DNA from: Bremia lactucae
Taxonomy: Eukaryota > Oomycota > Peronosporomycetes > Peronosporales > Peronosporaceae
NCBI RefSeq assembly: GCF_004359215.1
Contig: NC_090615.1
Span: 6,937,072-7,001,071, forward strand
DNA length: 64,000 bases
Direction: 5' to 3'
Shown: piece by piece, positions 51,570 through 61,596 of the stretch
Position numbering within the stretch: position 1 is the first letter of the stretch
Layout: the number at the start of each line of letters is the position of its first letter
Made by a program: the position numbers and the translations under genes
Notes under the pieces: generated by a model
What the model was told of the DNA's origin: nothing
Seen by the model: only the letters and a program-made list of their open reading frames with translations
Databases searched by the model: none

Positions 51570-53014
51570 CGGGATGCCCTACTGACGCGGACTCTGAAGC
51601 TACCCCTAAGTTCAGAGTTGTGGAACAAAAGGGTAGCATAGTCCCTGAGGTCTCGAAATTTCGGACCTCAACCCTGCTGGTCTATACCGCTCATGTAAGA
51701 GGCTATGACCAGGTGATGACACTCCTAGTGGATTCGGGTGCATCGTAAAATTTTGTGAAATTCGCGGCTCTATGAAAGATACCGGTGATGTTTGAGTCGC
51801 TTTGCCAGGATGGCAAGAGAAGAGGCGACCGTTCGTTTAGCACACCCGCGCGCTCGTAAAGTGTAAGGGAATTCAGGTTGAACTCGCTCTCAGCTTTAGT
51901 GACTTCTCTCGTAAAGAGAAGTTCACAGTGCTAGGTATGGAGAGTCCGTATGACCACATCCTAGGCATGCCATGATTGGCAAAACACCAACCATGGATAA
52001 ACTGGCGTAGACGCACAGTTGCGAACTCTACGCAGGACACCGGAAAGGATTTGCTCCTGCTCGAGGCGTATGCAACTGATGGCATGTCGAACACAGTTGA
52101 GGGTGCGTTGACGGAATGTCAAACGTCACCAATTCCTACCCAGCTCGTGGAGACTGAGGTAGTGAAAAGGACGATGACAAGTAGTCATGCGTCCGAATGT
52201 CCTGCACAGAGCCGAGAGCCTGTGGCAGTAGACGGCGAGCTGACAAGAAGTCATGCGTCGCATAAACCGGCACAGTGCCAAGAGCCTGGTGCGGTTGGAA
52301 GGGGTGCGTTAGCCAGGAGTGCAACGACACCCGCTTCCCAGAAAAGGGTCGTGGTAACTCGAAAAACGAGTACCCGACAGATTAGGACGATCAAAGGCAC
52401 GTCTAAACGAGTGACCTTTGGATCAGTCTCTAATGAAGAGAACGGGCCTTCGAAAGAGGCCCTTCGAGGCCGTCTAAGACGAAATTACGAAGGCATCCTC
52501 GGTTGAGGTGCTCCGGCAAGTCTTTAAATCTACCGAGGAGATTGTTAAGCTCCCGGAGATGTCGTGGGATCTGTTCCTTGCCTAATTAAAGGAAGGAAAG
52601 ATCCACAACATGCTTAATTATGATTGATTTAAATTTTCAAATCAGGTACGAAATAGTCGCTTTAGTTCCGAAAAAGAACTTAATGGACTGTTGCTCGTCG
52701 GCCACAATGGATGAGAGCGTCCTAGAAACGGACAAAAAGAAACGGTTCGCTGCTCAAGGCTGGGATGCCTTGAGAGACAGTCCGTTGTTTGAAGTTCTGT
52801 GCAAACATCGCGATTTGTTTCCAGAAGAAGTGCCGAGCCGCTACCAGCAGATAGGGGCATCGGGCACGAGATAGACTTCGAACCTGGCACCAAGTGTTGT
52901 GTGACCAGGCAATGGCCGTTGCCGAGAGAACAAGTCGATTGTATCGATGAATTCTTCGACAAGCGAGCCAAAGCGAGAATGTGCGTGAGAGCAAATCGCC
53001 TCACTCTAGCCCGA
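51570..53014 (+). pseudogene. Gyp-A3 protease, linker and start of RT, truncated
   Basis: Protease keeps its catalytic motif VDSGAS (51728-51745), but the next codons contain a stop. ESPYDHILGMP follows. The linker (51976-52506) is open, with a 43-bp insertion at about 52607-52649 relative to Gyp-A2. RT starts with DRGIGHEIDFEPGTKCCVTR in a shifted frame (about 52850-52910). Near 53005-53015 the sequence jumps from early RT directly to the antisense-ORF start region, so RT, RNase H, integrase and chromodomain are deleted. Confidence 0.8.
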
Positions 53015-53074
53015 GCGAGGTTGAGTGGGCGTCTTCGCAGAGGACCCACCAACGTGGCTTCTTTTAGGTGGCAT
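53015..53074 (-). pseudogene. Gyp-A3 antisense ORF remnant (first 20 codons)
   Basis: MPPKRSHVGGSSAKTPTQPR on the minus strand from ATG 53074, matching the Gyp-A2 antisense start (38554). It lies 129 bp from the LTR at 53203. The rest was removed by the internal deletion. Confidence 0.65.
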
Positions 53075-53124
53075 CTTTGGCGCCGTGTATGGAAACACAA
53101 GTCGCTAGAGTAATTGAGTGAACT

Positions 53125-53143
53125 AGCAGCTCGTAAAGCTGCT
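53125..53143. promoter_or_regulatory. Hairpin between antisense start and PPT (Gyp-A3)
   Basis: AGCAGCT-CGTAA-AGCTGCT, a perfect 7-bp stem. In Gyp-A2 the equivalent sequence (about 38602) pairs imperfectly. Followed by the polypurine tract TTTTAAAAGAGGGGG at about 53188-53202. Confidence 0.55.
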
Positions 53144-53370
53144 CGCAGTTCCTCGCTCCTCTTTGACGAATTCAAAATATTAATTCGTTTTAAAAGAGGG
53201 GGTGTAACAAGCTACTGTTGCCCTAATGTTACACAGTCCCTCGTTAAGTACACTTTGTGTACTTAAGGAAATGGCCAATTACTTGAGTGCAGTAATTAGT
53301 CTCCACTTATGTGTGGTTCACATTTTGACCCACCGTTGTGTATCTGATGCACATAGGTGCATTTACATTG

Positions 53371-53587
53371 CGGGATTTCGCACCGAGTTATTTCGACGAT
53401 GTATTCGTCCATAGCCGGGCCATGGACGGTAAGACGGACGTGGAAGTTCATAAAACTCACACGACTGATGATTCCTAAATCTGAGCCAAAACGGGTCATC
53501 GCTCCTTCTTGAAAGGGATGCTCTTTGACATGATGTCGCCTCGCTTTCTACTTTTCTGACTTCAACGTCTCCACATTATCGATCGAG
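53371..53587 (+). mobile_element. 217-bp RT fragment inserted in LTR
   Basis: The sister LTR reads continuously at 49431. Here ATTG is present at both edges (53367-53370 and 53588-53591). The first 90 bases encode APSYFDDVFVHSRAMDGKTD, the catalytic part of a Gyp-X-type RT, not of Gyp-A. The last 125 bases are unrecognised. It looks like templated filler or a captured cDNA scrap. Confidence 0.8.
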
Positions 53588-53774
53588 ATTGGAAGGGATA
53601 ACGCCTAGCTTCATCCAAAATACGAGGTTTTTAGAATAATACGCTCGCAATACATATCGGTGTCTATCTACAGAGATGGCATTTTTTCTGATTGGTTGAA
53701 ATAGTTTTTATATTTATTGAGATGACATTTGAGATTGGTTAAAATAGGTTTTTATGTTTAATATGAAAAAATAA

Positions 53775-54381
53775 CGAAATTCCTAAGCTTACACTCGCTC
53801 ATTCCTAAACAAACCCCATCCATTTTTAGCCAATCAAATTTCATAATTACAGCCCATCACATTTTATTATATATATACGTCGAAATCTCCTTGCACGATC
53901 GGCAATGTTATATCTCCGCGTACGACTAGCAACATCAAAATATATCGTCAAACATCCACTTTCTAAACTAACTACATTATTTCCGCAGGCGCTATAGCCT
54001 ACACAACACCCGGGATTTCCTCTAGGATCACAGGCAGCGATCGAAACATATACCTATACCCGGACCCCCTTAGTTTCAACGGCGGCGTCGAAATTGCAAG
54101 ACGTGACACCACAATTGTATTGTTCTCTCGTCATGTCTAATTTTTCAAAACGAAAACGCAACTGGAGAAATTGCAAACTCTTTTCTTTTGAATATCATTG
54201 AAATTAGTAAATTAAATTCCATGAGTGATTAAAGGTGGAACTTGATGCAAGACGTGCGCGGAGACTTTGACGTCGCTGATCGTGCACGAAGATATGACGT
54301 TTATATATTCAATGAAAAGTGATGGGCTGCAATTATAACATTTGATTGACTAAAATGGATGGGGTGAGTTTAGGATTTCCC
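53775..54381. mobile_element. MITE, second copy, in shared LTR
   Basis: Same 607-bp element as 49617-50223 at the same LTR position with TAA flanks (53772-53774, 54382-54384). The two LTR copies were inherited together, so this is one insertion event copied by retrotransposition or duplication. Confidence 0.75.
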
Positions 54382-54671
54382 TAAATATAAATCAGTCTGA
54401 AAACTACTTCCTAGGTGACAAGTGCGCACGTGGAGCCGGACTACCGCTTCCGTGACGTCACTTGTACTAAGGTTCTTAGTTCCATGGGTGCGGTCGCTTT
54501 GGCGCCCACCAACTACCACACAGCACGTGAGAGAAGACGGTCAAACCGCTTCCTTACTGTGCCTGAAGGCGTGTGTGTAAGAAGAGCGTGGTTGCTATAG
54601 TAGCGACCGCCTACACTTGGTAGCACTTGAAACCCTTCCCGCGACCCACATCTTTCACCGCGTCAGTGAGG

Positions 54672-55723
54672 ATGAGCCTCAACATTAATTGGGCTCATTC
54701 CCCCACCTCTCCGAACATCATCGGGAGGAGGTAGAGCACTCGGCGCCGGGACTTGGTGAACAAGCCCTGGCCAGGCTCTTGGGCAGTATTCCTGAGCAAC
54801 ATGTTGCTCAGTTGGAGCAGTTTGAGGCATTTCGTGCCCGGACAGCCAGAGCCGCGTTCGAGACACAAAGCCATGATGCGGCGGAATCTATCACTCAGAC
54901 TCAGGATTAGCTTAGGCGAGAGCTGGCTCGGAGCGAGACTCTCAACAGGACTGTTAAGATGCTCTCTTCCTCGCCGCCCATTCGGCTGGACCCGCCCAAA
55001 TTCGATGGAGCTGCAGCGCACGATTGTCCACTGGCTGTTAGCCGTGGAGCAATGCGGTGTCGCACCTGCGCAGTAAGGCCTCAAAGTGGACTTACTCGGC
55101 GCTTATGGCGGACAGAAAAGCGTTCCCTACATGGGCGATCTTCAAGGAAAAGATTCGCGCCATGAACCAGCCGCCGAACGACGAAGTGTTGCTTCAGGCG
55201 CACTTCTTTGGAGCGCAACAGGCGAAGTGATCTCTGCAAGAGTATGTGCAGGAGACGCGCTCGCTGTCGGCGCCCATTACCGTAGGTCCGATTCCGGAGC
55301 ACATTAAAGTGCACACGTTTATGAACGGACAACGGCATGGCCCATCGCGACAGGCCCTTTTCAGAAAGAGGCCGTCGACGATGAAAGAGGCAATACAAAT
55401 TGTCTTGGTTGAGGAATCCTACAACAGTGCCCCGGCGACAGCTTGAGCAATTCTACAACAGTGCCTCGGCAGCAGCTTGGTATCAGCCGTCGGTCGAGAG
55501 GTCAGATGCCACTACCATGGAGTTGGGCAATGCAGACGTTGTCTGTTATAAATGCGGCAAGCGCGGCCACATGATGGCTCGCTGCTATGCCAGGGTCCCT
55601 GCTGGGGCGAAGACGCCCAGCAAGAGGACTTCCTACCCAAAGGGCGATGGCAAGAATCAGCGTGCGAAACACATGAGATCTGCATCGACCACTGAGGGGT
55701 CGGGAATTGCAGGAGCGCAGTAG
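54672..55723 (+). pseudogene. Gyp-A4 gag, degenerate
   Basis: Same start, stops and deletion as Gyp-A3 gag, with scattered base changes: ATG 54672, TAG after SITQTQD (54908), the same missing core segment, ITVGPIPEHIKVHTFMNGQR, and an intact CCHC knuckle CYKCGKRGHMMARC (about 55545-55590). One T is missing near 54700 in the N-terminus. The shared lesions show that the two internal regions descend from one already damaged copy. Confidence 0.82.
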
Positions 55724-55739
55724 GGGCGGGATGCCCTTC

Positions 55740-56435
55740 TGACGCGAACTCTGAAACTACCCCTAAGCTCAGAGTTGTGGAACAAATGGGTAGCATAGCC
55801 CCTGAGGTCTCAAAATTTCGGACCTCAACCATGCTGGTCTTTAGCGCTCATACGAGGCTATGACCTGGTAATGACCCTCCTAGTGAATTCGGGTGCATCA
55901 TAAAATTTAGTTAAACTCGCGGCTCCTAGAAAGAGACCGGCGATGTTTGAGTCGCTTTGCCAGGATGGCAAGCGAGAAGAGGCGACCATTTGTTTAGCGA
56001 TCGGCGCGCTCGTTAAGTCTGAGAGAGTTCAGATAGAACTCGCCTTCAGCTATAGTGACTTCTCTTGTAAAGAGAAGTTCACAGTGCTAGGTATGGAGAG
56101 TCCGTATGACCTCATCCTAGGCATGCCAACCATGGATAGACTGGCGTACACGCACAGTTGCGAACTCTACGCAGGACACCGGAAAAGATGTGCTCCTGCG
56201 AGAGGCGTATGCAACTGATGTCGTGTCGAACACAGTTGAGGGTGCGTTGGCGGGATGTCAAATGTCACGAAGTCCTACCCAGCTCAAGGAGACTAGGGTA
56301 GTGAACGGCGATGACAAGTAGTCATGCGTCCGAATGTCCTGCACAGAGCCGAAAGACCTATGGCAGTAGACAGCTAGCTAACAGAAAGTCAAGCGTCGCA
56401 TGAATCGGCACAGGTCCTAGAGCTTTGTGCGGTTG
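55740..56435 (+). pseudogene. Gyp-A4 protease region, truncated by Gyp-E1
   Basis: Protease with NSGA in place of DSGA (AAT at 55886-55888), so the catalytic Asp is lost. ORF 55943-56218 holds FSCKEKFTVLGMESPYDLIL and GMPTMDRLAYTHS. The linker then continues in broken frames until about 56435, where Gyp-E1 integrase begins on the other strand. Confidence 0.78.
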
Positions 56436-59141
56436 GGTGTCCAATCTGGTGGCAAGCACTCGAAAAATCGATTTCTAGTTTTAACTCGTAAAATGAGGGT
56501 CCCGATCAGAAACAATTGCCACTGGCAAATCGTGTTGTCGAAACACGCGATCGATGAACAGCCTTGCTGTGCTTTCACCATCAATGGTATCCGACACAGC
56601 CACTAAGTGAGCCATATTGGTCAATCGGTCAACAAAGACCACTATGCCGGAGTTACCAGCCGAATCCTTCGGTAGACCAACAATAAAATCCATACTAATG
56701 GAGTCCCAACACCCTATGGGTACGGGCAGACATGCCAGTGGTGCAGCAGCATGCGCCGAGGGTCCTAACCCATTGGCAAGTTGCGCATGTGCGAACGTAT
56801 GTGCTGACCCATTCATAAAGCTTGGGCCACCAATAAAACTGGCTTACAGAGCCGTAGGTCTTTTCTCTACCGAGATGACCGCCAAGGACAGTATAGTGTG
56901 CCTCATAAAGGATTCGGTACTTCGGATCCTCATTATGAGGAGCAACGACGTGCAGAGGATCCCCAGCGTCCGTGCAATAAAGCAACAGGTCGTTATCGAT
57001 AGAAACTCAATGTAAACCTGCACGCAAATGTGCCAACAATTAAAACCCTATTTAGAGCTCTTTCGAGCTCGTAGCAAAGCTACTACTGTTTATCCTTGGC
57101 GTAAGCCGAACATATTATATCGGTAATTGGCGACTTTATAGTCGTTAAATAAGAGAGCTTATAATCCGGCTTGCGTTATAATGCATCGGCCAAAGCATTC
57201 TGCTTGACAGGCTTATATTTCACCTCGAAGTTGTATTCGGCAAAAATAATAGCCATCGGGCCATTCTCTGTGAGAGATGGGGCGACTTAGTCGCCGTGCG
57301 TAATGACGCGTGATCTGTATATATCACAAGCGGCTTACAGCCGAGCAGATGAACTCTGAATTTGACGAGAGCATACTTCATAGCAAGTGCCTCTTTGTCA
57401 TGAACTGGGTAGTTCTTTTTCGCAGCTTTAAGCTGTCTAGACCGAAACGCAATAACACGTTCACGCCCATCAGCATCTGTTTGTAACAGGGCACTACCAA
57501 TGCCAAAATCCGATGCGTCCAGAAGACACTGAAAGGTCAATTTGATTTGGCAGTGCCAGAATCAGGGCATGGATAAGCCTATTCTTAACTGCTTGAAAAG
57601 CATAATGTTCTGTGCTAGCCAGCACCATTCTGTATCCTTATTAAGGAAATTAAATAATGACCTAGCCATATCAGCGTAATTTTCGCTATATTTGTGTAAA
57701 AAATTGGCGAGACCAACCAGTTACGCAAATCCTTTTGGTTTTTAGGAACCGGCCAATCAATCTTCTATGGTTTTTACCTTAGCGGGATCTGCTCTAAGGC
57801 TTCGCTTTCCAATGAAGCATTCTAAAAAGGAATTTCGTCTGCGCTAAAAATGCATTTAGATGCATTGGCATACAATTAAATTGAGCGCATACACTCGAGC
57901 ACTGCTCGCAAATGGTTTAAATGGTTTTCCATATCCGACCGACCCTGATCCGCACGACGATGGACAAAAATGTCATTGAAATAAGTCTGTGCATAACCAC
58001 GATGAGGGCGGAACAGTTGCGTCACTAGACGATTAATGTTGCCGGGACGTTGGAAAGTCCTTGTGGCCACTCCCATAACATACCGCTTAGGGTGCTAACC
58101 GCTGTAAGCGGGATATCGCTAGCTCGCATGAGCAGTTGGTAGTAACCATCGACTAAGTCCAGTGCACTGTACATTGTGCATCCCACCATATTGTTCTGAA
58201 GAACATTTTTTCTAGGAATGGGGGTTTGTGCTGGAATAGTGAAAGCATTAAGCTTATAATAAGCATGTACAATGCGCCATTTACCATTTGGCTTTTTGAC
58301 ATAAAATGTCGGTGTCGAATGAGGAAATTTGCTCTCTCGTATCATTCCAGCCTCGTGCTTAGCACGGAAGAAATTGTCAATGACGTCACACTGTTCCCTT
58401 GGTAAAGGCCACTGTTGTGTGACAATATTTGGTTCCCGGAACCAAGTCAATTTCATGACGGACACCTCTATCCGGAGGTAAAACAGACGGTGGATTGGTA
58501 CATGCCACATCTTGAAATTTCTCAATCAAGGAACGGAATGGATCCGTAGGATCTTTAAGGATCGAAGACTCCGCGCACTCGGTGCGTAATGGCACGGGGC
58601 GTGAGTACAAGCCTGGGTTGTTAGTTGCTCAAGCGACTGTGAAGGGCTTTGATAAGCCGTGGTCAATTTAAATTGACTTAGGAGCGTCTTGCAATTATGC
58701 TCGACGTCTTTCTCTTGAAGGAAGTCAACAATACGTTGAGGCGCTTAAAGCGCATGAAGTGATACAATCACTGTTCTCTTAGCGACTGCAACTCGTGTCA
58801 CTTTTCCTAAAATTCCATCGAACTTAAGTATAATGTTTCTGGACTTGACAGTAGAGAACGCTTTCTCGTCCTTGATTTGGATTCGAGATATGATCCCATC
58901 TTTGGTATGGCCCGGCTTAAATGCCATTAGCCATGGATCGATTGGAGGTCTAAGACCCTAGGCGCCACGCGCAATGTTCCTAGCAAAGTTTTGGAGATTC
59001 ATGAACCTACCTCTGCTACAAAGTTTTAAGCTTGTCATAAGCTGCGCGTTGCGCCTCTGATAGTTCTGGAAACTCTTCCATTTCAGTGAACGTTTAGTCT
59101 TGTGAACACTCAGGCGTAGATTGACTACGAGTGCTTCCAGG
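56436..59141 (-). pseudogene. Gyp-E1 pol (linker, RT, RNase H, integrase), degenerate
   Basis: Minus-strand gypsy pol from its 5' LTR leftward. N-terminal string MEEFPELSEAQRAAYDKLKT (about 59080). Then AFKPGHTKDGIISRIQIKDE (58925). RT: RGVRHEIDLVPGTKYC, WRIVHAYYKLNAFTIPAQTP, YSALDLVDGYYQ, with the catalytic site mutated to YFND (57972-57983). RNase H (57540-57220): QCLLDASDFGIGSALLQTD, YPVHDKEALAMKYAL, IYTDHASLRTA. Integrase: HYTVLGGHLGREKTYGSVSQ, CATCQW (56985-56830), then MDFIVGLP with the first Asp and IVSDRDPHFTS with the second. It ends inside the core. No sense gag domain is visible between LTR and RT. Confidence 0.82.
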
Positions 59142-59615
59142 TGTAGCGGAGCTACCTCGCTCCTAAAGTTTGAGGAAGACTTTTAGTCTCAGAGAGTTTC
59201 TTAGTTCTATAGAACTAATGGGTTTAACAACTCAGAGAGTTGTTGAAGTCATTAAAGCTTAATGAAACCTAGTTCAAGGGATTCTGGGGTTTGTAGAACC
59301 AAGTGGTAAGTAGTGCCCAAGATAATATACCTTAAAAAGGCGTCTATCTCTTACAGATCAATGCGCATGCCTTAGGAAGGCACTAGACGTTTTTAGAAAC
59401 TGCACATTATTAATAATTTAATCTAAAACCTTACTTTAGCTGAATTAAAAATAGATTGTGGCCGCCAGACTTAAATCTGGCGGCGACCACATTTGTTACC
59501 CTCAATATATGGGATTTTAAGTAATTAACTATATTAGAAAAGGATAAAGGGCATTTTACCCATAAGGTAAATATGCCACAATAACGGTTCTCTAACCGAT
59601 GTGTGCCCCATTACA
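59142..59615 (-). repeat. Gyp-E1 5' LTR (family L3)
   Basis: On the minus strand TGTAATGGGGCACACATC to AGCTCCGCTACA, then CC and TGGAAGCACTCGTAG (59125-59139), a candidate primer-binding site. It interrupts antisense-ORF sequence of a Gyp-X element at 59616. Confidence 0.82.
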
Positions 59616-60285
59616 TTCCTACCAGGCTTGTGAAGCCTGGATGAGTCGAATAACGGAATATGATATCGATCGTAGGTCATACCAGACCAAAGAATTAGTT
59701 TATCCTAAGAGGGCAACCAAGGCCTATTTTCAGGAGCGAACCGCAACGTACATCGGTCCATCTCCTGTTGGCTCATGATAATCTTATCGTTTACTTGGCC
59801 CTTGGAGCGACCCTATAATCACTCCTCTCCTGGTGATGCAAACTAGCACACCAGCAACACTCTTCCCTTCGCGACCACTCATTCCTGGTGACGCATACTC
59901 ACGTCACCAGAGTGATCAGCGCCACAAAGTCATCATCGGATGACTCCCCATCAAAGAGGTCCGACGAGTCGAACAACCTTGTCACCACCTCTCTGGTTGT
60001 CACGTTAGAATCCAAACGTTTAATGGACTCGGCCCCGATTGATCCAGCGGCCTTCACAGTAGCCATTGAGTCGGGCGATGCCGGTGACTTGTCACCGTCA
60101 CCTGCAATGTCATCAACATATGACATGTTCTAGTCACCTCCAATAAGAGTAGGAGGTGAAGCATTTCCCGCAGTAGACGCATTGGCGTCTACTAAAACAT
60201 TTGCATTACCAACTGCTACACAGATTTATGCAGCTGCCAGCTTTGCGGCCTCACGGGCCACGCGCACAGACTTATTAGTCGCCAT
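59616..60285 (-). pseudogene. Gyp-X antisense ORF, N-terminal part
   Basis: Starts at ATG 60285, 141 bp from the L4 LTR: MATNKSVRVAREAAKLAAA then a stop. It continues in frame fragments to SIKRLDSNVTTREVVTRLFD (59990) and further to a block matching 11180-11350. It is cut at 59616 by the Gyp-E1 LTR. The same protein is encoded in antisense position in Gyp-X1 (10679 onward), again beside an L4 LTR. Confidence 0.55.
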
Positions 60286-60388
60286 GTTGGTTTTGGTCCA
60301 AATCAAAAAGCGAATAAATCGGTATTCTGATTATAACCAATAATATAAAATTAATGGCAAAGACATAATAGTATTTCCTGACACCCTA

Positions 60389-60414
60389 CATCAGTCACTA
60401 TAGTGACTGATGTT
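60389..60414. promoter_or_regulatory. Perfect 26-nt palindrome before L4 LTR
   Basis: Perfect inverted repeat centred on CACTATAGTG, lying between the antisense start and the polypurine tract TTAAGGAGGGTGA. Counterparts at 48398-48415 and 10613-10632. Confidence 0.75.
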
Positions 60415-60425
60415 AAGGAGGGTGA

Positions 60426-61035
60426 TGTAATTGGGTGTCCCGTTATATAAGTATTATTTCCTTATAATAATTGTTATTTCCTATGAGAGAAAATAAATAT
60501 TGAAGTACAAAATTATTACCTGTTTTAATTTTGACTTAAGTAGCTCCAATATTATCGAATTTGGTAATATTGATGCAATAATACATTAGCTCATTTGATT
60601 GGTTAGTTAAGTCTAAATCAACCCCGCCAATCGGTTATAAGACACGATTGTGCGGCGCCATACTTCGTTGGTAATTAATATAATGACTTCAGTATTTGAT
60701 AGAAGATCGTTACATAGGAAACTAAATATATTAGTACACTTTTAATTTATTTTTCTCTATTCTAAAGCTTTAGTCTAGACCTTTAAGCTAAAGCCATAAG
60801 AAACCTTCCTCTGTACCTTTGTGTACGTGAAGTCAAGGCACCTCACCTACACTGTAACTAAGTGTAAAGTTGACTAGTACTAATCAGTACTAGTGAAAGG
60901 TGCCCCGCTTCAAGCTACTGAAAACCTTTCTTTGCTCGTCGTGTACGTGAAGAAGTCGAGGCACCGAACTTTCACTTTTATCAGTGAATGTTGACTATTA
61001 CCTTTATTTGTTGTAGCATAAGGTGCCCCGTTACA
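60426..61035 (+). repeat. Gyp-X 3' LTR (family L4)
   Basis: 610 bp, TGTAATTGGGTGTCCCG to GGTGCCCCGTTACA. It contains an internal near-duplication (TTGTGTACGTGAAG at about 60820 and GTGTACGTGAAG at 60938). Sequence just after it (61036-61110) repeats part of the LTR around ATCATTACGTAGGAA. Confidence 0.8.
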
Positions 61036-61119
61036 GAAAATCATTACGTAGGAACTTAATATATAAAAAAAAATCTTTTTTACCTATACTAAAGCATTAG
61101 CGGTAGCTGTTACTTATAA

Positions 61120-61596
61120 TGTCATGGGAGCACACATCGGTTGGAGAACCGCTATTGTGGTACATTTTATCTTATGGGTAAAGTACCCTTTAATCCTATT
61201 CTAAATTAATTAATTACGTGAAATCCCATTTATTATGGGTAACAAATGTGGTCGCCGCCAGATATAAATCTGGCGGCCGAAATCTAATTTTAATTCAGCT
61301 AAAGTAAGGTTTTAGATTAAATTATTAATAAAGTGCAGTTTCTAAAAACGTCTAGTGCCTTCCTAAGGCTTGCGCATTGATCTGTAAGAGATAGACGCCT
61401 ATTTAAGGCTTTTAATCTTGAGCACTACTTGCCACTTGGTTCTACGAACCCCTGAATCCCTTGAACTAGTATTCATCAAGCTTTAAAAACTTCTACAACT
61501 CCCTGAGTTGTCAAACCCATTAGTTCTATAGAATCAAGATACTCTCTGAGGCTTAAAATCTTCCTCTGACATTAGGAGCGAGGTAGCTCCGCTACC
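61120..61596 (+). repeat. Gyp-E2 5' LTR (family L3)
   Basis: TGTCATGGGAGCACACATC to AGCTCCGCTACC, the mirror of 59142-59615. Followed by CCTGAAAGCACTCG, the altered counterpart of the E1 primer site. Confidence 0.8.

Larger units (their letters stand above)
53203..54615 (+). repeat. Shared LTR between Gyp-A3 and Gyp-A4 (family L1), with two insertions
   Basis: TGTAACAAGCTACTG to GCCTACA. It is the 3' LTR of Gyp-A3 and the 5' LTR of Gyp-A4. It holds the same MITE as 49269 and an additional 217-bp RT-derived insertion (53371-53587). Confidence 0.85.

Noticed and set aside
59888..60133. Plus-strand 81-codon ORF
   Set aside because: It mirrors the minus-strand antisense-ORF fragment, which has homology at 10890-11060.
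60389..60414. Palindrome as an intrinsic terminator or operator
   Set aside because: The DNA is eukaryotic transposon sequence; no T run follows, and similar hairpins occur beside several LTRs.
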